Shown one piece after another: positions 27,152-35,264 of a stretch of 64,000 nt of DNA. The DNA lies in assembly GCF_011006175.1 (NCBI RefSeq), contig NZ_CP048795.1:992001-1056000 (forward strand), written 5' to 3'. The translations under genes were made by a program, and so were the position numbers. Below the pieces are notes generated by a model. That model did no database searches, had not been told where the DNA came from, and worked only from the letters and a program-made list of their open reading frames with translations. The first letter of the stretch is position 1, and each line of letters begins with the position of its first letter. The DNA is from Hydrogenobacter sp. T-8 (lineage in GTDB: Bacteria; Aquificota; Aquificia; Aquificales; Aquificaceae).

Positions 27152-27376
27152 ATGTACTATGTGGCGGATGTAAAGGAAGCGGATTGTGCTAAGTATAACT
27201 GTAAGCAGTGTGTGCTCTTCTGTCCAGAGCCAAACACCCTCATGTATCACGACTCCAAGCATGTGGCGTGGGTAAACTACTCAAGGTGTAAGGGCTGTGC
27301 CATATGTGTTTATGTATGCTCTGACCTTTTAAAGAGAAACTGCATAGAGATGGTAATGGTGACCGCTGGAGATTAA
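27152..27376 (+). CDS. 2-Oxoacid:ferredoxin oxidoreductase small ferredoxin subunit
   Basis: 74 residues. Cysteines fall in two groups, CKQCVLFCPEP and CKGCAICVYVCS, with an extra N-terminal CAKYNC. This supports two [4Fe-4S] clusters passing electrons between external ferredoxin and the thiamine site. It is shorter than the delta subunit of typical four-subunit enzymes. GGAGG precedes ATG. Confidence 0.88.
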   Translation: MYYVADVKEADCAKYNCKQCVLFCPEPNTLMYHDSKHVAWVNYSRCKGCAICVYVCSDLLKRNCIEMVMVTAGD

Positions 27377-27387
27377 GGAGGTAGAGC

Positions 27388-27684
27388 ATGAACTTGGAGG
27401 AAAAGTTTAACTTACTGGCGGAAGAGGTCAAGAAGAGTATGGCTAACCCAGACCTTGATATTGAGTTATGCTTTCCCAACGAGGTGGACCAAGCTTGTGA
27501 AATAAGGAGCTATCCATACCTAAGGGTAAAGTATGTGGTGGAGGGGCACGATGTTTATGAAAAGGAGATAGATATAGAGCCCATGTATTGGGAAAAGGAT
27601 ATAAAAGACCTTGCTGGTCTTGTTACTTTTCAGATACAGCAGTTTATGGAAGAGATAGACTCTGTGGAGTACGGCGGAGAGTGA
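27388..27684 (+). CDS. Unknown 98-residue protein of the oxidoreductase operon
   Basis: Small acidic soluble protein with two cysteines (ELCFPN and DQACEIR). No family recognised. It has a strong AGGAGG site, lies 11 bases after the ferredoxin subunit and is followed at once by the CobW-type GTPase. Position suggests an assembly or stability factor for the enzyme or for the metal supply by the GTPase; this is inference from order only. Confidence 0.65.
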   Translation: MNLEEKFNLLAEEVKKSMANPDLDIELCFPNEVDQACEIRSYPYLRVKYVVEGHDVYEKEIDIEPMYWEKDIKDLAGLVTFQIQQFMEEIDSVEYGGE

Positions 27685-27685
27685 A

Positions 27686-28564
27686 ATGCTTCCTGCCTTC
27701 GTGATAACAGGCTTTCTCGGAGGCGGTAAGACTACCCTGTTGCTCAACTCTGCGAGAGAGCACTTTTCTAACAAAAGGGTAGCGATTATAGTCAACGAGC
27801 TTGGCGAGGTGGGCGTGGACGGCAAGGTTCTCAGAAATGCCTATTCTGAGGTGCTTGAACTTCCGGAAGGATGTATATGCTGTTCCCTGCATGCAGAGTT
27901 TGAAAAAGCAATTGAGGAAATAAGGGTTAAATATGAGCCCGAGGTGCTTCTTGTAGAGACCTCTGGCGGTGCGGTACCTTTCCCTGTGATCCTTAGCCTT
28001 CAGTCGCTTGGCTGTTCTGTGGATGGGGTCCTATGCCTTGTGGACTGTGCCAACTTTGAGAGGTACAAGGAAGACAGCACCGCAAGATATCAGATAGGTG
28101 GATCAAACATAGTGGTTCTAAATAAGACCGATTTGGTAGCAGAGGAAAGGGTTTCTGAAATAGATAGAGAGGTAAGAGAAATCTGGAACCTCTACAGACC
28201 GGTTAACTCCTTCACAGGCGAAGCCTTCTACACCAAGCTCAGGGTCTATAGAACCAGCTACGGTAGGCTTCCAGCAGAGGTCTTCTCTGGCGCCTATACC
28301 ATTCCTGAGCTTAAGAGTATAGCAATAGACCACGCACACACCCACAAGCACAAAGTGGTAAGCCTGCTTGAGCCTTTGGATTATGAAGAGCTTGAGAGAA
28401 GATTGAGAAACCTGCCTGATAATATAATAAGGGCTAAGGGAATAGTGAGGCTCAAACACTATCCCTTTCCTGTTGCCATAAACTACTCCTTTGGATACAT
28501 AGATAACCCTGTAGAGGTCAGCGGCTACGACGGACCCTCCTTCCTTGTCTTAATAGGAAACTGA
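27686..28564 (+). CDS. CobW/COG0523-type metal-chaperone GTPase
   Basis: 292 residues. P-loop GFLGGGKTT (residues 9-17), GCICC (C63-x-C65-C66, the metal-binding CxCC motif) and LNKTDLV for guanine recognition. A histidine-rich DHAHTHKHK stretch near residue 215 could bind zinc, cobalt or nickel. COG0523 proteins insert metals into client enzymes. Here it is flanked by the oxidoreductase and the bicarbonate transporter, so a carbonic-anhydrase-like or transporter client is possible but unproven. It starts one base after the previous stop. Confidence 0.88.
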   Translation: MLPAFVITGFLGGGKTTLLLNSAREHFSNKRVAIIVNELGEVGVDGKVLRNAYSEVLELPEGCICCSLHAEFEKAIEEIRVKYEPEVLLVETSGGAVPFPVILSLQSLGCSVDGVLCLVDCANFERYKEDSTARYQIGGSNIVVLNKTDLVAEERVSEIDREVREIWNLYRPVNSFTGEAFYTKLRVYRTSYGRLPAEVFSGAYTIPELKSIAIDHAHTHKHKVVSLLEPLDYEELERRLRNLPDNIIRAKGIVRLKHYPFPVAINYSFGYIDNPVEVSGYDGPSFLVLIGN

Positions 28565-28580
28565 CCTTCGGAGGTATCTT

Positions 28581-29552
28581 ATGGGTCTTGAACTGCTTTT
28601 GCAGAACATACTCAATCCACCTGTGCTAATGTTTTTTCTTGGGCTTGGTGCGGTGCTTCTAAGGACAGAGCTTGAGGTGCCACAGCCTCTTCCGAAGCTC
28701 TTTTCCCTATATCTTCTTATAGCTATAGGTCTTCATGGTGGCTATGAGCTTTCAAAGAGTGGTATAACCCTTGATGTGCTTAAAGTCTTACTCCTTGCTA
28801 TGTTCATGGCGGTTGCTGTGCCCATTTATGCCTTTTTTATACTTAGGCTCAAGCTGGATGTCTACAATGCGGTCGCCATAGCTGCTACTTACGGCTCCAT
28901 AAGTGCGGTGACCTTCATAACTGCAGGCTCTTTTCTAAACAGCCTTGGGGAGAGCTATGGTGGCTATATGGTAGCTGCTATGACCCTTATGGAGTCTCCG
29001 GCTATAGTTATAGGGCTTGTGCTACTGATGCTCTTTGCCAAAAGAAACAACAACTCTGCGGTAAACTGGGGTGAAGTGCTTAGAGAGGCTTTTCTAAACC
29101 CTTCCGTTTATATCCTCATGGGAACGCTCCTAATAGGTTTTCTGACAGGGGAAAAGGGTTGGAAAGCCATGGACCCGCTTTTTGGTGTGCTCTTTAAAGG
29201 TATGCTTGCCTTTTTCCTGCTTGATATGGGTATAGTGGCTGGTCGTAGAATAGGGGATATAAAAAAGGTTGGCTTGTTTCTTATAGCCTTTGGGGTTTTT
29301 CTACCCGTGTTTAACGCCTTGGTGGGTATATTCTTAGCAAAAAGCTTTGGCTTTGTTAAGGGAGATGCCTTTATGTTTTCTATACTATGTGCCAGTGCTT
29401 CTTATATCGCAGTTCCTGCAGCTATGAGGCTCTCCGTGCCCGAGGCAAACCCAAGCCTTTACGTGACCATGTCCCTTGCCATTACCTTTCCCTTCAATAT
29501 AGCGGTAGGCATACCGTTATACTACTTTCTAATAAACCACCTATGGGGGTGA
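28581..29552 (+). CDS. sbtA: SbtA-type sodium-dependent bicarbonate transporter
   Basis: 323 residues, about ten membrane spans in two inverted halves. ILNPPVLMFFLGLGAVL at the start, SLYLLIAIGLHGGYEL and TLMESPAIVIGL match SbtA (DUF897) of cyanobacteria and other autotrophs. It imports HCO3- with Na+. In this operon it would feed inorganic carbon to the carboxylating oxidoreductase. The next gene is the PII-like SbtB, as in known SbtAB pairs. Confidence 0.9.
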   Translation: MGLELLLQNILNPPVLMFFLGLGAVLLRTELEVPQPLPKLFSLYLLIAIGLHGGYELSKSGITLDVLKVLLLAMFMAVAVPIYAFFILRLKLDVYNAVAIAATYGSISAVTFITAGSFLNSLGESYGGYMVAAMTLMESPAIVIGLVLLMLFAKRNNNSAVNWGEVLREAFLNPSVYILMGTLLIGFLTGEKGWKAMDPLFGVLFKGMLAFFLLDMGIVAGRRIGDIKKVGLFLIAFGVFLPVFNALVGIFLAKSFGFVKGDAFMFSILCASASYIAVPAAMRLSVPEANPSLYVTMSLAITFPFNIAVGIPLYYFLINHLWG

Positions 29553-29556
29553 GAGC

Positions 29557-29850
29557 ATGAAACCTATGAAAAAGGTGGAAGTGGTCATTGACAGCATATA
29601 CCTGAGCAGGGTGTTGGAAGTGTTAGAAAAAACTGGAGTCTCTGGCTACACGGTCATAAGGGATGCCCTTGGAAAGGGGGAAAGGGGTATTATGGCGGGT
29701 GATGAGCTAACGGATGTATTTAAAAATAGCTATGTGTTTACCGTGTGCTCAGAAGAAATAGCTCAGAAAATAGCTGAAAGCCTTAGACCACTTCTTAAAA
29801 AGGTGGGCGGGGTATGCCTCATATCAGACGTGCTATGGCTCACACACTGA
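29557..29850 (+). CDS. sbtB: SbtB-type PII-like regulator
   Basis: 97 residues. VVIDSIYLSRVLEVLEK, GVSGYTVIRDALGKGERG and YVFTVCSEEIA match the PII-like SbtB group. SbtB trimers bind cAMP/AMP-type nucleotides and gate SbtA. The C-terminal CGPEGC-like redox loop of some cyanobacterial SbtB is absent. It starts four bases after sbtA. ATG 29566 is a second possible start. Confidence 0.88.
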   Translation: MKPMKKVEVVIDSIYLSRVLEVLEKTGVSGYTVIRDALGKGERGIMAGDELTDVFKNSYVFTVCSEEIAQKIAESLRPLLKKVGGVCLISDVLWLTH

Positions 29851-29863
29851 TATAAGGAAAACT

Positions 29864-29916
29864 TATAATCTTTATCATAATTACTAATGGCACAGGTCAG
29901 ATACAGAACTTATAAT
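29864..29916 (+). promoter_or_regulatory. Promoter region of the sulfur-oxidation locus
   Basis: Two TATAAT boxes (29864-29869 and 29911-29916) lie in the 98-base gap before tusA. The second is the better placed; its -35 (TGGCAC at 29888-29893, 17-base spacing) is weak, as expected for an activated promoter. The leader would end in AGGAGG before ATG 29949. Confidence 0.4.
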
Positions 29917-29948
29917 ATGAGGATAATCTTACACAGGAGGTGTTTGAG

Positions 29949-30185
29949 ATGGCAACTATAACACCAGACAAGACCCTTGATGCTTCTGGGCTTAACTGTC
30001 CTCTTCCTGTTCTTAAAACAAAGAAGGCTATTGAGGAGCTTCAATCTGGGCAGATTCTTGAGGTAATAACCACAGACCCCGGTGCAAAGGCGGACATACC
30101 AGCCTTTTGCAACAGGACAGGGCATCAGCTCCTTGAAACGGTAGAAGAGGGAGGAAAGATAATCTTCTACCTCAAGAAGAAATAA
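29949..30185 (+). CDS. tusA: TusA-type sulfur carrier
   Basis: 78 residues. ASGLNCPLPVLKTKKAIE carries the sulfane-accepting cysteine C17 in the CPxP motif, and DPGAKADIPAFC follows the usual pattern. TusA brings persulfide sulfur to the sHdr pathway in sulfur oxidisers. Start ATG 29949 was chosen with AGGAGG upstream. First gene of the sHdr locus. Confidence 0.92.
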   Translation: MATITPDKTLDASGLNCPLPVLKTKKAIEELQSGQILEVITTDPGAKADIPAFCNRTGHQLLETVEEGGKIIFYLKKK

Positions 30186-30197
30186 GGAGGGATAAAA

Positions 30198-30731
30198 ATG
30201 GCTACAGAAAGGCTTGCTATAATAGCCACAAAGGGTACGCTTGATATGGCGTACCCGCCTTTAATATTAGCCTCAACCGCCGCATCTCTTGGTATAGAAA
30301 CTGCCATCTTCTTTACCTTTTACGGGCTTAATATTATCCATAAAAAGAAAATGCACGAGTTAAAAATAGCCCCCATAGGAAACCCTGCCATGCCCATGGC
30401 TTTCCCTCCCTCCATGCAGAACCCAGTAACAAACGCAATATCTTCCATATTCCCAGGACCTCCACAGATAATGGGTATAATCCCTGGCATGACAGACCTT
30501 ATGAGTTTTATGATGAAAAAGACCATAAAGGAGCATGGAGTGGCGGACATACCTGAGCTTATAGAAGCGTGTAAAGAGGCAGAGGTGAAGCTCATACCAT
30601 GCCAGATGACCATGGAACTCTTTGGCTACAAATACGAAGACCTCATAGATGGTCTTGAACCTCCAGCCGGCGCTGCCACCTTTATGAATTATGTGCTTGA
30701 AGCGGACAAGCCTATGATAATCTTCGTCTAA
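30198..30731 (+). CDS. dsrE: DsrE3-type sulfurtransferase
   Basis: 177 residues. LAIIATKGTLDMAYPPLILA at the start and the active-site cysteine C135 in LIPCQMTMELFG match DsrE3 proteins that act with TusA in sHdr gene clusters. The middle segment is unusually rich in proline and methionine (APIGNPAMPMAFPPSM). Starts 12 bases after tusA with GGAGGG. Confidence 0.87.
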   Translation: MATERLAIIATKGTLDMAYPPLILASTAASLGIETAIFFTFYGLNIIHKKKMHELKIAPIGNPAMPMAFPPSMQNPVTNAISSIFPGPPQIMGIIPGMTDLMSFMMKKTIKEHGVADIPELIEACKEAEVKLIPCQMTMELFGYKYEDLIDGLEPPAGAATFMNYVLEADKPMIIFV

Positions 30732-30742
30732 GGAGGATAGAT

Positions 30743-31159
30743 ATGGCATACGAGAAGGTGCTTTTCTACATTCTAACAGTGCCCTTCTTTGAAAGGGCGG
30801 AGCCGACAACTGGCGAGCTAATTAACCCACAGGCTGGTGCTCCTTTCTTCCTCGCTACCGCAGCCACCACCATGGATTACGAGGTGGAAATGGTTATAAC
30901 TTCAGAGGCAGGCTTTCTACTTATGAGAGACAACGCCAAAAAGGTAAAAGTCAGACCGGGAGTGGAGCAGACCATATACGACTTTATAAAGATGGCAAAG
31001 GATGCGGGTGTGAAGATATACCTCTGTGTGCCTTCTCTTGACCTAACAGAGATATACAAAAAGGAAGATGTGAACCCTGAGCTCTGCGACGGCATAATAG
31101 GTGGTGCTGCCTTCCTTGACAAACTTATGAGTGGCGAGTATGCGGTTCTTACCCTTTAA
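30743..31159 (+). CDS. DsrE-family protein, second copy
   Basis: 138 residues. The same fold as the previous gene, with C95 in KIYLCVPSLDL at the position of the sulfur-carrying cysteine. It lacks the methionine/proline insert. Together with TusA and DsrE3 it probably forms a sulfur relay. It is followed by a 134-base gap, so it ends the first part of the locus. Confidence 0.8.
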   Translation: MAYEKVLFYILTVPFFERAEPTTGELINPQAGAPFFLATAATTMDYEVEMVITSEAGFLLMRDNAKKVKVRPGVEQTIYDFIKMAKDAGVKIYLCVPSLDLTEIYKKEDVNPELCDGIIGGAAFLDKLMSGEYAVLTL

Positions 31160-31250
31160 GGCTTTTTCCACCTCCCCCTTTTTTGAGTATGCACTCATAA
31201 GTTTATCCTTATATATACATAAGCAAAATTTAATTGACTTTTATCATTTG

Positions 31251-31256
31251 TATAAT
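31251..31256 (+). promoter_or_regulatory. Possible -10 box before hdrC1
   Basis: TATAAT at 31251-31256 in the AT-rich 134-base gap, 38 bases before the ATG and its AAGGAGG site. TTGACT at 31234-31239 is only 11 bases upstream, too near for a normal -35. An internal promoter separating the carrier genes from the Hdr genes is likely. Nothing else is seen in this gap except a short CTTAT/ATAAG stem. Confidence 0.4.
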
Positions 31257-31293
31257 ACCTTTATAGAAAGTAGAAACCCTAAGGAGGTTTACC

Positions 31294-32022
31294 ATGGATG
31301 GACATATTTATGGATATAACCTCCCCATATCGGAGAAAACCAAGGCAGTGCCTTGGGAGGAAAAGGTTCGTATAGTGGAGGAGGTAAAGTCAGACTTTCG
31401 TTTTAAGGAATACATCTTTGGCTGTCTTAACTGCGGTGTTTGCACCGCATCCTGCCCTTCCAATAGGTTTTTTGACTACTCTCCAAGGGAGATAGTTCAA
31501 AGGTTCTTGGAAGAGGACGTGGAAGTGCTATATGACATGATGCATGAATACATATGGGCATGCTCTCAGTGCTTTACCTGTTGGATAAGATGTCCCTTTG
31601 TGAATAACCCCGGTGGTCTTGTTGCTATAATGAGAGAGGTGGCGGTGCGTAATGCCTTTGAAGCCACAAAGGACCTTCTAAAACCCTACGGAAGGGTTCT
31701 TCTCAAGGTTATGACCACAGGAAACCAGCTCTCTGCGGACATGCTTCAGCCAGACTTCTTCCCAGACTGGGGTCCCAAGATGGCGGACAATATGGAAAAC
31801 CTGAGGGCAAAGAGGCTTGCCATACCCTTTGACGTGGGCAAGTCTGTCAAGACCGCATGGGAAGTGTCTTTGGAGACCGCAATAGAGATGTATACCATAT
31901 GGAGAGAGACAGGCATCTTTGAGATGCTTGAAAAGCTTGACCCAAACCTCTACAACGTCATCATGGACATAGTAGAGGAAAACGAAGAGAGGTATGCGGA
32001 GCTTTATGAAGAGGAAGAGTAA
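31294..32022 (+). CDS. hdrC1: sHdr subunit C1
   Basis: 242 residues. Two [4Fe-4S] motifs are clear: CLNCGVCTASCP near residue 40 and CSQCFTCWIRCP near 90. This is the HdrC electron-transfer subunit of the sulfur-oxidising heterodisulfide reductase-like complex, extended at the C-terminus compared with methanogen HdrC. The order C1-B1-A-Hyp-C2-B2 is the diagnostic sHdr order. Confidence 0.92.
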   Translation: MDGHIYGYNLPISEKTKAVPWEEKVRIVEEVKSDFRFKEYIFGCLNCGVCTASCPSNRFFDYSPREIVQRFLEEDVEVLYDMMHEYIWACSQCFTCWIRCPFVNNPGGLVAIMREVAVRNAFEATKDLLKPYGRVLLKVMTTGNQLSADMLQPDFFPDWGPKMADNMENLRAKRLAIPFDVGKSVKTAWEVSLETAIEMYTIWRETGIFEMLEKLDPNLYNVIMDIVEENEERYAELYEEEE

Positions 32023-32069
32023 GCTAACAAGAGGGGTTGATGCCCCGAAAAAACTAAGGAGGTGTAATC

Positions 32070-33422
32070 ATGGCAAAACATGGCTTTGGACATAACAGCC
32101 CCGGAGGCCTTCTGAGATATCCAGAACAGCCCCCCTTCCCCCTCAAAGAATACAGCGCCCACTACGACCACATCTTTGAGATGATGGAAGAGCTCGAAGC
32201 CAAGGGCGAAATTCTCATACACAGGATTACGGAGGAGCACCAGCCCGTAGAGGTCTTTACAAGGACCGGAAGGATAAAGCTCATACCCACCAACAAGCTC
32301 TGGCATCACAAGTCCTGTGGTCAGTGTGGAAACATCCCCGGATATCCTGCCTCTGTCTTCTGGTTTATGAACAAGTTTGGCCTTGACTACCTTAACGAGC
32401 CTCACCAAACCTCCTGCACCGCATGGAACTATCACGGCTCTGGCACATCCAACCCAGTAGCTTTGGCAGCGGTCTGGCTCAGAAACATGCACCAAGCATG
32501 GAAGACTGGATACTATCCTCTCATCCACTGCGGAACATCCTTTGGCTCTTACAAGGAGACAAGGGAACAGCTCATCATGAACAAGGAGTTAAGGGATGCG
32601 GTAAAGCCTATACTCAAAAAGCTCGGAAGGCTCACAGAGGATGGAAGGATAGTTATACCCCAAGAAGTGGTCCACTACTCCGAGTGGGTCCACGCTATGA
32701 GATACAGGATAAAGGAGCTATACGAAAAGGAAGGCAAGGCTAAGGGCATAGATGTTTCCAATGTGAGGGTTGCCATACACAACGCCTGCCACACCTACAA
32801 GATGATAGCGGATGACTATCCCTATGACCCAGAGGTCTACAACGGTCAAAGACCTGCTGCTTCTACAGCAGTGGTAAAGGCTCTTGGTGCACAGGTGGTG
32901 GACTACTCCACTTGGTATGACTGCTGTGGCTTTGGCTTCAGGCACATACTTACCGAAAGGGAGTTCACAAGGTCTTTTGCCATACAGAGAAAGCTCAAAG
33001 TTATCGCAGAAGAGATAAAGGCGGATCTCATAGTAACTCACGACACAGGCTGCACCACCACCTTTGAGAAGAACCAGTGGATAGGAAAAGCTCACGGTAT
33101 GTATCACCCTGTAGCGGTTATGTCTGACGTTATGTTTGCAGCTCTTGCTTGCGGTGCTCATCCCTTTAAGGTGGTCCAGCTCTACTGGAACTGCTCCAAC
33201 TACGAGCCTCTCCTTGAGAAGATGGGTATAACCAACTGGAGAGAGCTAAGGAAAGAATGGGAAGACACCGTTAAATACATAGCAGACCTTGAAAAGGCTG
33301 GCAAGTACGATGAGCTCATGGAGTTCTTCAAGGAATACGACCTGTATGAGCCCTACAGCAGAACTTCCACGGGTAAACCAAAGGCTTCCGCAACCGCAAA
33401 CATGCCCCTGTTTAAGTCATAA
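32070..33422 (+). CDS. hdrB1: sHdr subunit B1
   Basis: 450 residues, longer than methanogen HdrB (about 300). The C-terminal half has the CCG-type cluster motif (ACHTYKM, then YDCCGFGFRH, then HDTGCTTTFE). The N-terminal half has a diverged set (CGQCGN, TSCTAW, IHCGTSFG) in which the paired CCG is lost. Such non-cubane clusters reduce or form disulfides in HdrB. Good AAGGAGG site. Confidence 0.9.
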   Translation: MAKHGFGHNSPGGLLRYPEQPPFPLKEYSAHYDHIFEMMEELEAKGEILIHRITEEHQPVEVFTRTGRIKLIPTNKLWHHKSCGQCGNIPGYPASVFWFMNKFGLDYLNEPHQTSCTAWNYHGSGTSNPVALAAVWLRNMHQAWKTGYYPLIHCGTSFGSYKETREQLIMNKELRDAVKPILKKLGRLTEDGRIVIPQEVVHYSEWVHAMRYRIKELYEKEGKAKGIDVSNVRVAIHNACHTYKMIADDYPYDPEVYNGQRPAASTAVVKALGAQVVDYSTWYDCCGFGFRHILTEREFTRSFAIQRKLKVIAEEIKADLIVTHDTGCTTTFEKNQWIGKAHGMYHPVAVMSDVMFAALACGAHPFKVVQLYWNCSNYEPLLEKMGITNWRELRKEWEDTVKYIADLEKAGKYDELMEFFKEYDLYEPYSRTSTGKPKASATANMPLFKS

Positions 33423-33431
33423 GCTTTTTCT

Positions 33432-33446
33432 GGGGGCTCTGCCCCC
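33432..33446 (+). other. GC-rich hairpin between hdrB1 and hdrA
   Basis: GGGGGC-TCT-GCCCCC, a perfect six-base-pair stem in the 50-base gap, followed by TTAAG rather than a T run. It may stabilise mRNA ends or change the ratio of HdrB1 to HdrA; no terminator tail is present. Confidence 0.5.
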
Positions 33447-33472
33447 TTAAGAACAATTAAAGGAGGTTTAGC

Positions 33473-34531
33473 ATGGCTAAGAGCGTATTGGTGATCGGTG
33501 GTGGTCCCGCAGGACTTGCGGCAGCAAGAACCTTGGGAAGGCTCGGAGTTTCCACCATCCTTGTGGAGAAGGACAGTCAGCTGGGTGGGAACCCCATCAA
33601 GAACCATTATCACACACTAATTCCCAGAAAACTAAAACCCTCCCAGGTGATAGGTCCTTACATAAAGGATGTGGAGCAAAATCCCAATATTAAGGTGCTT
33701 CTTAACACGGAGATATCCGCCTGTGAAGGAGAGCCTGGAGAGTATAGGGTAACCCTCTCAAACGGTGAAAAATATGAAGTTGGTGCCATCGTGGTTGCCA
33801 CAGGGTTTGAACACTTTGACCCAAGGAGGAAGGGAGAACTTGGTTACGGGCTTTATCCCGATGTTATCACAAACCTTGAGCTGGAAAGGATGTTCTCTCA
33901 GGAAGGTAAGCTCTACAGACCCTCTAACGGACAGCTTCCCAAGAGGGTTGCCTTTGTCTTCTGTGTGGGCTCAAGGGACAGACAGCTTGGTGTGACAAAC
34001 GTGCACTGCTGTAGATATGGCTGTGCCCTCTCTGGTCTGCAGGGTATGGAGATAAGAGAACACTACCCCGATGTGGATGTTTTCTGCTACTACATGGATG
34101 TGAGGACCTACGGCACTTGGGAATATCCCTTCTACTGGGCTCCTCAGGAGCAGTACGGTGTAAGGTATGTAAGGGGTAGGATTGCGGAGATTACATACAG
34201 CCCTGCAGACGGCAGGCTTAGAGTAAAGCACGAGGATACCATCGTACAAAGACCTGCAGAGGTGCCTATGGACCTTGTGGTGCTTGTGCTTGGAATGGAG
34301 CCATCCCCCGGAACCAAGAAGGTTGCCAAGATACTTGGTCTTGCTCAAGACCCCGACAGCCAGTTCCTTGTTCCCTCTGAAGAGTCTGGCTCTAACATCA
34401 TATCCAATAAGCCGGGAATATTCATAGCGGGTGCCTGTAAGGGTCCAATAGACATAGAGTCCTCCTTCTCGGAAGGTGAGGCTGCTGCTGCTGAAGCTGC
34501 AGCCTTCCTTGGTGCAAAGGTGACAGTATGA
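33473..34531 (+). CDS. hdrA: sHdr subunit A (FAD protein)
   Basis: 352 residues. FAD-binding GGGPAGLAAARTLGRLG at the start, VATGFEHFDP, then FCVGSRD and CCRYGC cysteines that bind a [4Fe-4S] cluster. It is the short sHdrA form without the C-terminal ferredoxin domain of methanogen HdrA. As core of the complex it bears the FAD. It overlaps the next gene by ATGA. Confidence 0.92.
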   Translation: MAKSVLVIGGGPAGLAAARTLGRLGVSTILVEKDSQLGGNPIKNHYHTLIPRKLKPSQVIGPYIKDVEQNPNIKVLLNTEISACEGEPGEYRVTLSNGEKYEVGAIVVATGFEHFDPRRKGELGYGLYPDVITNLELERMFSQEGKLYRPSNGQLPKRVAFVFCVGSRDRQLGVTNVHCCRYGCALSGLQGMEIREHYPDVDVFCYYMDVRTYGTWEYPFYWAPQEQYGVRYVRGRIAEITYSPADGRLRVKHEDTIVQRPAEVPMDLVVLVLGMEPSPGTKKVAKILGLAQDPDSQFLVPSEESGSNIISNKPGIFIAGACKGPIDIESSFSEGEAAAAEAAAFLGAKVTV

Positions 34532-35262
34532 AAAAGCCTGTAGTTCTTGACGACTTTTTGGTTAGGGACTATCTGATAAAGATACTTGGAGAAGGCGAGG
34601 AGTTTGTCCAGGAGTTTTACAAGGACCTCCTCGCCAAGTCCCTCCTTTTCCAGCAGGCTTTTTCCAAAGAAAGGCTACCCTCTCTGACAGAGGAAGACCT
34701 TGACCTTGTGCTTGAAAAGATATTCCCTGCAAGAAGAAGAAGACAGAAAATAATCCAAGAAACAGGCGTTAACAAGCTCAAAAGAGCCATAAGCGACCTT
34801 CTCTATGGCAAAGCTCAGACTTGGGAAGAGAGGGTAGAAAAGTTTGTAAGAGAGATAAGGGGTGTGGACAGGAAGTTTGCAAGGGATATAGCCAGCGAGA
34901 TACTCCACTTTACCTTTCCAGAGGAGTATGTGCTTTGGACCAGTTGGATATGGGACCCAGAGAGCGAAAGTGGTGCAGTGGTTTTTCTAAAGGAAGAGCC
35001 ACCAAAGAGGAGCATGTATGGAGAGACTTACGAAGAGTTTGAGCTCATATACAAACAAATTCAGGAAAAGCTCCTTGACTTTGGTATAAAGGTGAAGGGG
35101 TATCTCTTTGTGGATATATTCCTCGCTATGATATACGCCACCTATGTGGACTATATGACCCTGTCCACCATGCATAGTGCCAAGGGCTTCTTCCCTCCTG
35201 CAGGAGTTATGGCAAGGAGGCTCCTTGGCGTTATAAGAAAGGAAGACCTTTTGGAGGTATAA
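34528..35262 (+). CDS. sHdr-locus conserved hypothetical protein
   Basis: 244 residues between hdrA and hdrC2, the place where a conserved hypothetical gene occurs in sHdr clusters. No cysteine cluster or membrane span is visible. It has a charged helical N-half (EEDLDLVLEKIFPARRRR) and the region FPEEYVLWTSWIWDPESESGA in the middle, given by its W-T-S-W core. Translational coupling to hdrA by ATGA and only two bases to hdrC2 indicate that it is made in equal amounts with the complex. Its function is unknown; assembly factor or subunit are both possible. Confidence 0.8.
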   Translation: MKKPVVLDDFLVRDYLIKILGEGEEFVQEFYKDLLAKSLLFQQAFSKERLPSLTEEDLDLVLEKIFPARRRRQKIIQETGVNKLKRAISDLLYGKAQTWEERVEKFVREIRGVDRKFARDIASEILHFTFPEEYVLWTSWIWDPESESGAVVFLKEEPPKRSMYGETYEEFELIYKQIQEKLLDFGIKVKGYLFVDIFLAMIYATYVDYMTLSTMHSAKGFFPPAGVMARRLLGVIRKEDLLEV

Positions 35263-35264
35263 CC

